Of a DNA stretch of 64,000 nt, positions 1 through 8,157 are shown piece after piece. Numbering within the stretch: position 1 is the first letter of the stretch; each line of letters starts with the position of its first letter. The translations under genes were made by a program, and so were the position numbers. The stretch is from Pseudomonas sp. GM50 (lineage in GTDB: Bacteria; Pseudomonadota; Gammaproteobacteria; Pseudomonadales; Pseudomonadaceae), in NCBI RefSeq assembly GCF_000282375.1, contig NZ_AKJK01000041.1, positions 1 to 64,000 of the forward strand, written 5' to 3'. Below the pieces are notes generated by a model. It had not been told where the DNA came from. It saw only the letters and a list, made by a program, of their open reading frames with translations, and did not search any database.

Positions 1-27
1 GAGTGCCAGCCGCTGTCGACGGAAGCC

Positions 28-894
28 ATGGCCTATCAGCATTTTTATGGACTGGATTTCCCCCAGCGAACCTTGCGCAGTGGCCTGGGGCGTTTCGAGG
101 TCGATGGCTATGAAGTGGTCAGCCAGCTCTGGTGGCCCGAGCGGGCGAAGGCGACGCTGTTTTTGTTTCACGGTTTCTACGATCACACCGGGCTCTATCG
201 GCATGTGATCGAGTGGGCGCTGGAACAGGGTTTTGCGGTGATCGCCTGTGACCTGCCGGGGCATGGCTTGTCCAGTGGCGAACGGGCGAGCATCAAGGAC
301 TTCGCCGAGTATCAGAGCGCGCTGCAAGGGCTGTTGGCCGAGGCGCAATCGCTGGGCTTGCCGCAGCCCTGGCACCTGTGCGGGCAAAGCACCGGCGGGG
401 CGATCGTGATCGATCATGTGCTCAATCAGGGCGCGAGCAGTCCGGCCCAGGGGCATGTGATTCTGCTGTCGCCACTGGTGCGGCCGCGAGCCTGGGGCTG
501 GTCGCAGCTCAGTTATTACCTGCTCAAACCGTTCGTAAAAGGCATCGCCCGGCGTTTCAGCGAGAACTCCAACGACCCCGACTTCCTGGCGTTCCTGCAA
601 GCCGATCCGCTGCAGCCGCTGCGTCTGCCGACGGCTTGGGTCGGTGCGCTGGGGCGCTGGATCAAACGTATCGAAGCGGCACCGAGCAGCCCACGGCGGC
701 CGCTGATTGTGCAGGGGCAGGCGGACATGACGGTGGATTGGAAGCACAACCTTGACGTATTGCGGGGCAAATTCGATCGGCCTCAGGTGCTGATGCTGCC
801 TGAGGCGCGGCATCATCTGGCGAATGAGACGCCGGGGTTGCGGCAGGAGTATTTCGGGTTTTTGAGCAAGCGGATGAAGGGCCGGAATCTTTAG
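28..894 (+). CDS. alpha/beta hydrolase (serine aminopeptidase S33 / lysophospholipase-like)
   Basis: A 288-residue soluble alpha/beta hydrolase. The oxyanion-hole region reads FLFHGFYDHTG near residues 45-55. The nucleophile elbow is GQSTGG with the serine at about residue 121. The catalytic histidine is probably in EARHHLANE near the C-terminus, with the acid in GQADMTVDW. This order fits the serine aminopeptidase S33/monoacylglycerol lipase-like branch, so an ester, probably lipid-derived, is the likely substrate. The ATG at 28 is preceded by a GGAA-type ribosome site. No signal peptide is seen, so it is probably cytoplasmic. The substrate cannot be read from sequence. A REPIN separates it from the convergent DUF2059 gene. 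Confidence 0.85.
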   Translation: MAYQHFYGLDFPQRTLRSGLGRFEVDGYEVVSQLWWPERAKATLFLFHGFYDHTGLYRHVIEWALEQGFAVIACDLPGHGLSSGERASIKDFAEYQSALQGLLAEAQSLGLPQPWHLCGQSTGGAIVIDHVLNQGASSPAQGHVILLSPLVRPRAWGWSQLSYYLLKPFVKGIARRFSENSNDPDFLAFLQADPLQPLRLPTAWVGALGRWIKRIEAAPSSPRRPLIVQGQADMTVDWKHNLDVLRGKFDRPQVLMLPEARHHLANETPGLRQEYFGFLSKRMKGRNL

Positions 895-909
895 CGGCCA
901 TTGCGACCC

Positions 910-994
910 CATCGCGAGCAGGCTCGCTCCCACATTAGACCGTGTCTGCCTGGGCAACCCGGTCAACTGTGGGAGCGAGCCTGCTCGCGATAGC
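910..994. repeat. REPIN (type A), inverted pair
   Basis: Two inverted copies of the GGGAGCGAGCCTGCTCGC-type REP (arms at 910-934 and 968-994) flank a short spacer. It lies between convergent genes, where it may act as a transcript-end hairpin. The element is dispersed many times through this window. Confidence 0.9.
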
Positions 995-1014
995 GATCTA
1001 CCAGTCGCGGCAGA

Positions 1015-1767
1015 TTATTGGGTAAGACTTGAGGTGCTCTGCCCCACCGCCAACCCCGCCCGAATCGCCGCCAAGGCCGCTTGATAGTAAGCCTTGCCTT
1101 CACTGGACTCGGCAAACGTGGCGAACTCTTCCAGCTCGTCATCCGACAGGTCGCGATAGACATACAGCAGCGTATTGTTCAGGTCAGCGCCGATCTGCTC
1201 CATCAGGCGCTGGCGCTGACCGTTCAGCATACCTTGAGCCTGGCCACCGCCGAGCAGGCCGGGGATCATCGAGCTCAGGCTGTCGGCCGCCACGCCCGCA
1301 ATCGCCAGACTGACTTCAGCGCCGGCCTCGCGAGCGGGCAGGGCCTGGGCGAGGTGGCCGATGATCAGCTGACGGGTATCGCTGGCCTGCATTTTCGGCA
1401 AGCCCTTGGCGTTTTTCGCCAATTGATCGCGACGGGTCGCCAGCAGTTCGGCGGCGACGATTTTCTTGCCCAGGGGCGATTGGAAGAAGTTCAACGCAGG
1501 TTTCGGATCGGCAAGCTTTTTGCGCAGCTGCGCTTCGGCACGCTGGTCCATGGCCTTGGGGGCGAAACGCTGATTACTGTTGTTGACCAGAGCCTGAAAT
1601 ACCGCCGGCGGCAGGCTATTCTGGTAACGCTGTTGAGCGGCGGAGAGAGCATCGTTGAAATGCGCGCGTTGTTCTGGCCAACCGGCGACCTTGTACAACT
1701 GGTCGTGGCCGTCCGCCCAGGCGGGCAAAACACAGAACATCAGCAGTGAAAAAAGCAAACGGCGCAT
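1015..1767 (-). CDS. DUF2059 domain-containing exported protein
   Basis: The chosen start at 1767 gives 250 residues. It begins MRRLLFSLLMFCVLPAWADG, a clear Sec signal peptide, and has GGAGT about 7 bases upstream; longer upstream frames lack this. The mature part is helical and charged, and carries a DUF2059-like segment near the C-terminus (YRDLSDDELEEFATFAESSEGKAYYQA). Family members are small periplasmic proteins with no defined reaction. The gene is divergent from the prolyl hydroxylase gene, with about 130 bases between the starts. The function is unknown. Confidence 0.8.
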   Translation of the reverse strand: MRRLLFSLLMFCVLPAWADGHDQLYKVAGWPEQRAHFNDALSAAQQRYQNSLPPAVFQALVNNSNQRFAPKAMDQRAEAQLRKKLADPKPALNFFQSPLGKKIVAAELLATRRDQLAKNAKGLPKMQASDTRQLIIGHLAQALPAREAGAEVSLAIAGVAADSLSSMIPGLLGGGQAQGMLNGQRQRLMEQIGADLNNTLLYVYRDLSDDELEEFATFAESSEGKAYYQAALAAIRAGLAVGQSTSSLTQ

Positions 1768-1900
1768 AGGGACTCCTGTCAGCAGGCGACTATTCTCCGT
1801 GCGGCATTCGTACTTGTCGAGAATTCGTATCAGGTTGCGTACCTTATCCGACCAATACTCCGCTGCGCGGCTCTGTCGGATTTGCGGGCACAGGAATACT

Positions 1901-2533
1901 ATGCGCGCCATGCAAATATCCTCTGATCATCCGCTGCTGTTACGTATCGTCGACGACTTGGCTGAGCGCGGCTGGTCGCAGCAGAATATTTTCCTGCCTC
2001 TGGATCTGACCCAGGCGCTGGCGGCCGAGTGCCGCAAACGTGCCGCCGAGGGTGAGCTCGCCCCGGCCGCCGTCGGGCGCGGGCCGTTTTCGGAGATCCG
2101 CGAGGGCATTCGTGGCGACCATATCCAGTGGCTCGAACCCGGTCAGGTCGAGGCCTGCGACAGTTATCTGGGGGTGATGAACAGCCTGCGTGAGGCGATG
2201 AATCGCAGTTTGTTTCTGGGCCTGGAGGATTTCGAAAGCCATTTCGCCCTGTACCCCCCGGGTGCTTTTTACCTCAAGCATGTCGACCGTTTCCGCGATG
2301 ACGACCGGCGCATGGTCTCGGCGGTGATCTACCTCAATGACAGCTGGCTGCCCGAGCATGGCGGTCAGTTGCGTATGTATCTGGACGAAGGCGTCGAACA
2401 CGATGTGGTCCCCACCGGCGGATGCCTGGTGGTTTTCCTGTCGGGCGAAGTCCCCCACGAAGTCCTGCCCGCGACCCGAGATCGCCTGTCGTTGACGGGC
2501 TGGTTCCGCCGTCGTGGCAACGAGCCGTTCTGA
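1901..2533 (+). CDS. 2-oxoglutarate/Fe(II) prolyl hydroxylase, PPHD-like
   Basis: A 210-residue 2OG-Fe(II) dioxygenase. The iron triad reads as H127-x-D129 (KHVDRF) and H186 (GEVPHEV). An arginine about nine residues on (R195) is suited to bind 2-oxoglutarate. The sequence matches, from memory, the Pseudomonas prolyl hydroxylase PPHD, a bacterial relative of the human HIF prolyl hydroxylases known to hydroxylate a proline in switch I of elongation factor Tu. The start at 1901 follows AGGAAT; a second ATG lies three codons downstream. The DUF523 gene follows after two bases, suggesting co-transcription. The family assignment is firm; the EF-Tu substrate is inferred from the homologue. Confidence 0.85.
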   Translation: MRAMQISSDHPLLLRIVDDLAERGWSQQNIFLPLDLTQALAAECRKRAAEGELAPAAVGRGPFSEIREGIRGDHIQWLEPGQVEACDSYLGVMNSLREAMNRSLFLGLEDFESHFALYPPGAFYLKHVDRFRDDDRRMVSAVIYLNDSWLPEHGGQLRMYLDEGVEHDVVPTGGCLVVFLSGEVPHEVLPATRDRLSLTGWFRRRGNEPF

Positions 2534-2535
2534 TC

Positions 2536-3021
2536 ATGCAAAAGATTCTGGTAAGCCGCTGTTTGCTCGGTCACCGCGTCCGTTACGACGGCGGCGCCAG
2601 TGGACCGTTCAATCTGCTGGAGCAGTGGATTGCCGAAGGCCGGGTGGTGCCGTTGTGCCCGGAAGTCGCCGGTGGTTTGCCAACGCCAAGAGCCGCGGCG
2701 GAGATTCCGGGCGGGCAGGGCGCTGAAGTGCTTGATGGCCTTGCATCGGTCATCACCACTGAGGGCGAGGACGTCAGTGCCGAGTTTCTTTCGGGGGCTT
2801 ATCAGGCGCTGGAGCTGGTGCAACAGCACGGTATCCGCATTGCCGTGCTCAAGGCCAACAGCCCGTCTTGCGGGAATCTGTTGACCTATGACGGGACGTT
2901 CAGTGGCGTGAAAGTCAGTGGCGAGGGTGTTACCGCGGCCTTGCTCAAGCGCAATGGCGTGCAGGTATTCAGCGAGCTGGAGTTGGTTGAAGCGGCGCAG
3001 GCTCTGGCAACCCTCGACTAA
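2536..3021 (+). CDS. DUF523 domain-containing protein
   Basis: A 161-residue protein starting MQKILVSRCLLGHRVRYDGG and containing LCPEVAGGLPTPR and NSPSCG, the conserved cysteine-containing blocks of DUF523. Spaced cysteines in such short motifs suggest metal or cluster binding, but I know of no established reaction. The ATG at 2536 lies two bases after the prolyl hydroxylase stop, so the two are likely translated from one message. It is cytoplasmic, with no signal peptide or membrane segment. A REPIN follows the stop codon. Confidence 0.82.
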   Translation: MQKILVSRCLLGHRVRYDGGASGPFNLLEQWIAEGRVVPLCPEVAGGLPTPRAAAEIPGGQGAEVLDGLASVITTEGEDVSAEFLSGAYQALELVQQHGIRIAVLKANSPSCGNLLTYDGTFSGVKVSGEGVTAALLKRNGVQVFSELELVEAAQALATLD

Positions 3022-3039
3022 CGACAAACCCAAATCCAC

Positions 3040-3129
3040 TGTGGGAGCGAGCCTGCTCGCGATAGCGGTCTTACATTCAACATCAATATTGACTGTTATG
3101 ACCCCATCGCGAGCAGGCTCGCTCCCACA
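3040..3129. repeat. REPIN (type A), inverted pair
   Basis: Inverted REP arms (TGTGGGAGCGAGCCTGC at the left, its complement at the right) enclose about 40 bases. They sit between the convergent DUF523 and solute-binding protein genes. Confidence 0.9.
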
Positions 3130-3144
3130 GGTTTCTCCGCGATT

Positions 3145-3732
3145 TCAGGGTTTCGGCGCCACATTCGCATCCGCCCCGAACCATTTCTGTTCCAGCGTCT
3201 CCAGCCGGCCATCAGCCTTGATCCGCTGCAAGGCGTTCTCCAGGCTGGCGTGAAACGCCGGGTTACCCTTCTGAAACGGAATCGCCAGGCTCACAGCCGG
3301 GGCGGCTTTCGGCTTTTCCTCCGTCAGCGACTGCACCAACAGGATTGATCGCGGTTGCTCTTCTTTCTGCGCGATCAATTGCGCATTGGCGTGAATGTAA
3401 GGTTCGCTGAAGTCAAAACGATCCTTCAGGTCCGGAGTCGGTGCTACGTGATTGATGGCCACGTCGTATTTGCCGCTTTCGACGCCGGTCAACAGATCGT
3501 CGGAATCGGTGACGACGAAGTCGGCCCGCACATCCAGCTCATCGGCCAGCAGTTGACCCAACTCGACTTCGAAGCCGGTCAGTTTGTCGTCATCCTTGAA
3601 ATTGAAGGGCGGTGTATTAGCCTCAAGGGCAATGCGCAATTCGCCGCGGTCGTTTACATCGTCAATCAGTTCGGCATGAGCCAAAGGGCTCAAAAGGGGT
3701 AGCAGGCAGATCAGGCCAGGCAAAAAACGCAT
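3145..3732 (-). CDS. compact periplasmic solute-binding protein (SBP_bac_3 family)
   Basis: A 195-residue protein with signal peptide MRFLPGLICLLPLLSPLAHA. The N-terminal lobe of the polar amino acid binding family is clear: RGELRIALEANTPPFNFKD, GFEVELGQLLA, GKYDVAINH, FDFSEPY. The end also fits the family (SLAIPFQKGNPAF, ALQRIKADGRLETLEQKWFG). In between, the roughly 50-60 residues that normally form most of lobe II are replaced by a short linker (about QKEEQPRSILLVQSLTEEKPKAAP). I chose the ATG at 3732 because AAAGGAGT lies just upstream; the GTG two codons earlier overlaps that site. No permease or ATPase gene is adjacent. Binding ability is uncertain. Confidence 0.75.
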   Translation of the reverse strand: MRFLPGLICLLPLLSPLAHAELIDDVNDRGELRIALEANTPPFNFKDDDKLTGFEVELGQLLADELDVRADFVVTDSDDLLTGVESGKYDVAINHVAPTPDLKDRFDFSEPYIHANAQLIAQKEEQPRSILLVQSLTEEKPKAAPAVSLAIPFQKGNPAFHASLENALQRIKADGRLETLEQKWFGADANVAPKP

Positions 3733-3867
3733 GGTCACTCCTTTGAATTCATTTATCGCGACGCGCTGTTCAGGCTCGCTTTGCTATGGTTGTCGTGTGC
3801 CTTCGACAACGAATGGCCGTGAAGTTGTCACGGTCGAGCGAATTTTACGGAAAAACTGGAGAAGAGA

Positions 3868-4293
3868 ATGAAAAGCTTTATGTCACGTGCAGCGTTGGCT
3901 GGCCTGTTGCTGGGTGCATCGATGCTGGCAACGGCTGCCACACCTGCTCCCAAAGGCGCACAAGCGTCCATCGTTTCTCCTGCGGACGGAGCCACGGTTC
4001 CGCAAACTGTCGTCGTCAAGTTCGCTGTCGAGAACATTGCGCTGGCGCCGGCGGGCGATGTCACCAAGAACACCGGCCATCACCATTTGCTGATCGATGT
4101 CGATAAGCTGCCAGCCGCTGGCGCCCCGATTCCGAATGATGCCAACCATTTGCACTTTGGCAAGGCGCAGACCCAGGCTGAAGTCAAATTGACACCGGGC
4201 AAGCACACCTTGCAGCTTGAGCTGGGCGACAGCGGTCACATGCCGTTCGATCCGCCAATCGTTTCGAAGAAAATCACCGTGACTGTGAAATGA
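3868..4293 (+). CDS. DUF4399 domain-containing periplasmic protein
   Basis: A 141-residue protein. Residues 1-23 form a signal peptide (MKSFMSRAALAGLLLGASM...ATA). The rest is a small beta domain with VSPADGATVPQTVVVKFAVEN, the histidine cluster NTGHHHLLIDVD, NHLHFGKAQTQ, and a C-terminal LELGDSGHMPFDPPIVSKKITVTVK. This is the DUF4399 pattern. The conserved histidines could bind a metal, but no function is established that I can name. GAAGAGA precedes the ATG. A strong bidirectional terminator follows, shared with convergent serA. Confidence 0.82.
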   Translation: MKSFMSRAALAGLLLGASMLATAATPAPKGAQASIVSPADGATVPQTVVVKFAVENIALAPAGDVTKNTGHHHLLIDVDKLPAAGAPIPNDANHLHFGKAQTQAEVKLTPGKHTLQLELGDSGHMPFDPPIVSKKITVTVK

Positions 4294-4322
4294 CTTTTCC
4301 ACAGCCATGAAAAAGCAGCCGT

Positions 4323-4354
4323 AAAAAAAGGAGCTCCGAGGAGCTCCTTTTTTT
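4323..4354. terminator. bidirectional rho-independent terminator
   Basis: An A-run, the stem AGGAGCTCC-GA-GGAGCTCCT and a T-run are arranged symmetrically. It serves the DUF4399 gene on the plus strand and serA on the minus strand, which converge here. Confidence 0.93.
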
Positions 4355-4370
4355 GTCGCTCAAGTCGCGA

Positions 4371-5600
4371 TCAGAACAACACGCGGCAACGAATGGTGCC
4401 GTTGATGTGCTGCAGCTTCTCTTGCGCCATTTCCGAGTATTCGGCATCGACGTCGATCACGACGTAGCCGACTTTCTCGTTGGTCTGCAGGAACTGACCG
4501 GAAATGTTGATGCCGTTTTCGGCGAAGACCTTGTTGATCTCGCTCATCACACCCGGAATGTTCTCGTGGATGTGCAGCAGACGGTGCTTGCCAGGGTGAG
4601 CTGGCAGGGCCACTTCCGGGAAGTTCACGGACGATACCGACGTACCGTTGTCGCTGTACTTGACCAGTTTTTCCGCCACTTCCAGACCGATGTTGGCTTG
4701 CGCCTCAGCGGTGGAACCACCGATGTGCGGGGTCAGGATCACGTTGTCCAGGCCACGCAGCGGGCTTTCGAACTCTTCTTCGTTGGAGCGCGGCTCCACC
4801 GGGAATACGTCGATGGCCGCGCCGATCAGGTGCTTGTCCTTGATCGCGTCCGCCAGGGCGTCCAGTTCGACCACGGTGCCGCGAGCAGCGTTGATCAGAA
4901 TGCCGCCCTTCTTGATGGCGCGGATTTCCTTCTCGCCGATCATCCACTGGGTGGCTGCGGTTTCCGGAACGTGCAGGGTGACGATGTCGGACATGCCCAG
5001 CAGCTCGTGCAGGTTGCCGACCTGGGTGGCGTTACCCAGTGGCAGCTTGGTCACGGTGTCGTAGAAGTACACCTGCATCCCCAAGCCTTCAGCCAGAACC
5101 GACAGCTGAGTACCGATCGAGCCGTAACCGACGATACCCAGCTTCTTGCCGCGGATTTCGAAGGAGTTGGCTGCGCTCTTGATCCAGCCGCCACGGTGGC
5201 AGGAAGCGTTCTTCTCAGGAATGCCGCGCAGCAACAGGATCGCTTCGGCCAATACCAGCTCGGCTACGGAGCGAGTGTTGGAGTACGGCGCGTTGAATAC
5301 CGCGATGCCGCGTTCGCGAGCCGCATTGAGGTCGACCTGGTTGGTGCCGATGCAGAAACAGCCGACAGCCACCAGTTTCTTCGCGTGATCGAAGATATCT
5401 TCGGTCAGTTGAGTGCGGGAGCGAATGCCGATGAAGTGAGCATCAGCGATCTTTTCCTTCAGCTGGGCTTCCGGCAGAGAACCTGTGAGGTACTCGATGC
5501 TGGTGTAGCCCGCCGCCTTGAGGACGTCGACAGCCGATTGGTGGACGCCTTCGAGAAGAAGGAACTTGATCTTGCTCTTATCGAGAGAAGTCTTGCTCAT
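4371..5600 (-). CDS. serA: D-3-phosphoglycerate dehydrogenase
   Basis: A 409-residue SerA of the E. coli length class, starting MSKTSLDKSKIKFLLLEG. It has a 2-hydroxyacid dehydrogenase core with the NAD site KLGIVGYGSIGTQL, the catalytic region INAARGTVVELDALA, and the histidine in ILTPHIGGSTAEAQ. A C-terminal ACT domain (HENIPGVMSEINKVFAENGINI) is the usual serine feedback site. It makes 3-phosphohydroxypyruvate, the first step of serine synthesis. SerA enzymes also reduce 2-oxoglutarate to D-2-hydroxyglutarate, which explains the divergent neighbour. The start at 5600 matches the family N-terminus; the frame extends 15 codons upstream without support. Confidence 0.98.
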   Translation of the reverse strand: MSKTSLDKSKIKFLLLEGVHQSAVDVLKAAGYTSIEYLTGSLPEAQLKEKIADAHFIGIRSRTQLTEDIFDHAKKLVAVGCFCIGTNQVDLNAARERGIAVFNAPYSNTRSVAELVLAEAILLLRGIPEKNASCHRGGWIKSAANSFEIRGKKLGIVGYGSIGTQLSVLAEGLGMQVYFYDTVTKLPLGNATQVGNLHELLGMSDIVTLHVPETAATQWMIGEKEIRAIKKGGILINAARGTVVELDALADAIKDKHLIGAAIDVFPVEPRSNEEEFESPLRGLDNVILTPHIGGSTAEAQANIGLEVAEKLVKYSDNGTSVSSVNFPEVALPAHPGKHRLLHIHENIPGVMSEINKVFAENGINISGQFLQTNEKVGYVVIDVDAEYSEMAQEKLQHINGTIRCRVLF

Positions 5601-5706
5601 CTGCGTAAACCTGTATCCCGGAGAAAATTGGCAGGAAATGGTCAACAGATGCTGACCCGGACGGCAAGAAAGCCGTCGCCGCAGGACAGCCGTTGGGCAC
5701 TATGCT

Positions 5707-5738
5707 GCGGGGTCGATATGCTAGCATATGCACCCCGC
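5707..5738. promoter_or_regulatory. 32-bp near-perfect palindrome between serA and D2HGDH
   Basis: The sequence reads GCGGGGT, two unpaired bases, ATATGC, TA, GCATAT, two unpaired bases, ACCCCGC, symmetric about 5722/5723. It lies between divergently transcribed serA (start 5600) and the dehydrogenase gene (start 5805). It could be an operator for a dimeric regulator. Which protein binds is not known from the sequence. Confidence 0.55.
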
Positions 5739-5804
5739 TAAACACTCATTCCTGCGACGTGAAGCGTTCTCAGGATGACCATGAATTGTTCGAGAGTTCT
5801 ATCG

Positions 5805-7199
5805 ATGACCAATCCTGCGCTGATTGATGAGCTGAAGACCCTGGTTGAGCCTGGCAAGGTGCTGACCGATGCCGACTCCCTGAATGCTTACGGTAAGGAT
5901 TGGACCAAGCATTTCGCCCCGGCCCCGACCGCCATCGTGTTTCCCAAGACCACCGAGCAGGTCCAGGCCATTGTTCGTTGGGCCAATGAACACAAGGTGG
6001 CGCTGGTGCCGTCCGGCGGGCGTACCGGGCTTTCGGCTGCGGCCGTGGCAGCCAATGGCGAAGTGGTCGTGTCCTTCGACTACATGAACCAGATCCTCGA
6101 CGTGAACCTGACTGACCGCACAGCCGTTTGTCAGCCAGGCGTGGTTACCGAGCAATTGCAGAACAAGGCTGAAGAGCACGGTCTGTACTACCCGGTGGAC
6201 TTCGCGTCGGCAGGTTCCAGCCAGATTGGCGGCAATATCGGCACCAATGCCGGCGGGATCAAGGTCATTCGCTACGGCATGACCCGTAATTGGGTGGCCG
6301 GCATGAAAGTCGTCACCGGCAAGGGCGATTTGCTGGAACTGAACAAAGACCTGATCAAGAACGCCACCGGCTACGACCTGCGTCAGCTGTTCATCGGCGC
6401 CGAAGGCACGCTGGGTTTTGTGGTCGAGGCCACCATGCGTCTGGACCGTGCGCCGAAAAACCTCACCGCAATGGTCCTCGGCACCGCCGATTTCGATTCG
6501 ATCATGCCGGTGCTGCACGCATTCCAGAGCAAACTTGACCTGACTGCCTTCGAATTCTTCTCCGATAAAGCTCTAGCCAAGGTTATGGCTCGTGGCGATG
6601 TGCCGGCACCGTTCGAATCCGATTGCCCGTTCTACGCGCTGCTGGAATTCGAAGCGACCACTGAAGAAGTGGCCAACCACGCCCTGGAAACCTTCGAGCA
6701 CTGCGTGGAGCAGGGCTGGGTGCTGGACGGCGTGATGAGCCAGAGCGAAACCCAGTTGCAGAACCTGTGGAAATTGCGCGAGTACATCTCCGAAACCATT
6801 TCCCATTGGACACCCTACAAAAACGACATTTCGGTCACTGTGTCGAAAGTCCCGGGGTTCCTGAAAGAAATCGATGCGATCGTCGGCGAACACTACCCGG
6901 ATTTCGAAATCGTCTGGTTCGGCCACATCGGCGACGGCAACCTGCACTTGAACATCCTCAAGCCGGACAACCTGAGCAAGGACGAGTTCTTCGCCAAGTG
7001 CGCGACCGTCAACAAGTGGGTGTTCGAAACCGTCGAGAAGTACAACGGTTCGATTTCCGCCGAACACGGCGTTGGCATGACCAAGCGTGACTACTTGACC
7101 TACAGTCGCTCGCCGGTTGAGATCGAGTACATGAAAGCCGTCAAAGCAGTGTTCGACCCGAACGGCATCATGAACCCGGGCAAGATTTTCGCTGTTTGA
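5805..7199 (+). CDS. D-2-hydroxyglutarate dehydrogenase (FAD-binding oxidoreductase)
   Basis: A 464-residue FAD-dependent dehydrogenase of the vanillyl-alcohol-oxidase type. The FAD-binding part includes PSGGRTGLSAAAV and SSQIGGNIGTNAGGIKVIRYG. The C-terminal half has the metal/substrate motif HIGDGNLHLNI and ends SAEHGVGMTKR...NPNGIMNPGKIF-like. In pseudomonads the enzyme beside serA oxidises the D-2-hydroxyglutarate that SerA produces, which pulls serine synthesis forward; electrons go to an electron transfer flavoprotein. I chose ATG 5805, giving MTNPALIDELK, because it matches the family and follows GAGAG; the first ATG of the frame is ten codons upstream. It is divergent from serA. Confidence 0.92.
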   Translation: MTNPALIDELKTLVEPGKVLTDADSLNAYGKDWTKHFAPAPTAIVFPKTTEQVQAIVRWANEHKVALVPSGGRTGLSAAAVAANGEVVVSFDYMNQILDVNLTDRTAVCQPGVVTEQLQNKAEEHGLYYPVDFASAGSSQIGGNIGTNAGGIKVIRYGMTRNWVAGMKVVTGKGDLLELNKDLIKNATGYDLRQLFIGAEGTLGFVVEATMRLDRAPKNLTAMVLGTADFDSIMPVLHAFQSKLDLTAFEFFSDKALAKVMARGDVPAPFESDCPFYALLEFEATTEEVANHALETFEHCVEQGWVLDGVMSQSETQLQNLWKLREYISETISHWTPYKNDISVTVSKVPGFLKEIDAIVGEHYPDFEIVWFGHIGDGNLHLNILKPDNLSKDEFFAKCATVNKWVFETVEKYNGSISAEHGVGMTKRDYLTYSRSPVEIEYMKAVKAVFDPNGIMNPGKIFAV

Positions 7200-7236
7200 C
7201 TTTTAAATTTAAGAGCTACGAAACAGGAGTCGGTCA

Positions 7237-7902
7237 ATGAGCTATCAGCATCAGTATGTCGACGGTACGCGTATTCATTTCCCGCTGGGGAAAGTAGTGT
7301 GCATCGGCCGTAACTACGCCGAACACGCCAAGGAACTGGACAATCCGGTGCCTACCGAACCACTGCTGTTCATCAAGCCGGGCAGTTGCGTGGTGCCGCT
7401 GGAAGGTGGTTTCAGCATTCCGACTGAGCGTGGCTCGGTGCATTACGAGGCGGAAATCGCCGTGTTGATCGGCAAGCCACTGTCGACCAAGCCGAGCCGT
7501 GAAGAAGTGCTGGATGCCATCTCCGGCATCGCCCCCGCCCTGGACCTGACCCTGCGCGACAAACAGGCCGAGTTGAAAGCCAAGGGCCTGCCGTGGGAAA
7601 TCGCCAAATCCTTCGACGGAGCGGCGGTCATTGCGCCGTTCGTGGCGGGCAGTACCTTTGCCGACCTGACCGACATCGGTATCCGCCTGACCATCAATGG
7701 CGAAGTCCGCCAGGATGGCAACAGCAAGGACATGCTGAATCCGATCGTACCGATGATCCAGTACATGGCCGGCTGCTTCTCGCTGCAGGCCGGTGACGTG
7801 ATTCTGACTGGCACGCCGGTGGGCGTTGGCCCGCTGAATGTCGGTGACGAACTGGTGCTCGAATTGCCGGGCGCCAGCCGCTTCACCAGCAGCGTGCGCT
7901 AG
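7237..7902 (+). CDS. fumarylacetoacetate hydrolase family protein (acylpyruvase-like)
   Basis: A 221-residue single-domain FAH-fold enzyme. It shows CIGRNYAEHAKEL, the metal-binding HYEAEIAVLIGK with its paired glutamates, LDLTLRDKQAELKAKGLPWEIAKSFD, and the closing GDVILTGTPVGVGPL. These are hallmarks of the short FAH family (YcgM/FAHD1 type), whose members hydrolyse acylpyruvates or decarboxylate oxaloacetate. The exact substrate cannot be told. GAGT lies upstream of the ATG, about 37 bases after the dehydrogenase stop, so read-through from that gene is likely. It is cytoplasmic. Confidence 0.9.
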   Translation: MSYQHQYVDGTRIHFPLGKVVCIGRNYAEHAKELDNPVPTEPLLFIKPGSCVVPLEGGFSIPTERGSVHYEAEIAVLIGKPLSTKPSREEVLDAISGIAPALDLTLRDKQAELKAKGLPWEIAKSFDGAAVIAPFVAGSTFADLTDIGIRLTINGEVRQDGNSKDMLNPIVPMIQYMAGCFSLQAGDVILTGTPVGVGPLNVGDELVLELPGASRFTSSVR

Positions 7903-7920
7903 CACAAACACCGCAAAACC

Positions 7921-8010
7921 TGTGGGAGCGAGCCTGCTCGCGATGAGTCCATAACATCTAACATCTATGTTGGCTGTTACACCGCCATCGCGAGCAGGCT
8001 CGCTCCCACA
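7921..8010. repeat. REPIN (type A), inverted pair
   Basis: Inverted REP arms (TGTGGGAGCGAGCCTGCTC... and its complement) with about 40 bases between, downstream of the FAH gene. Confidence 0.9.
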
Positions 8011-8157
8011 TTGATTTTCGTGATCGCCCACGCAGGGCAATCCCGCCATTTCCCGTTTTTTTCACATTTTGTCCGGATAATTCCTGGGCTTCTGGCGTCT
8101 GAGCCAGTCCCAATTGTGCTATTACCCATAGCCTGAATTTCTGGAACGTATCCCTGC

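Noticed and set aside
4353..5741. 462-codon frame on the plus strand opposite serA
   Set aside because: It is the complement of an undoubted serA gene; its protein has no recognisable motif and no ribosome site. Long antisense frames are common in GC-rich DNA.
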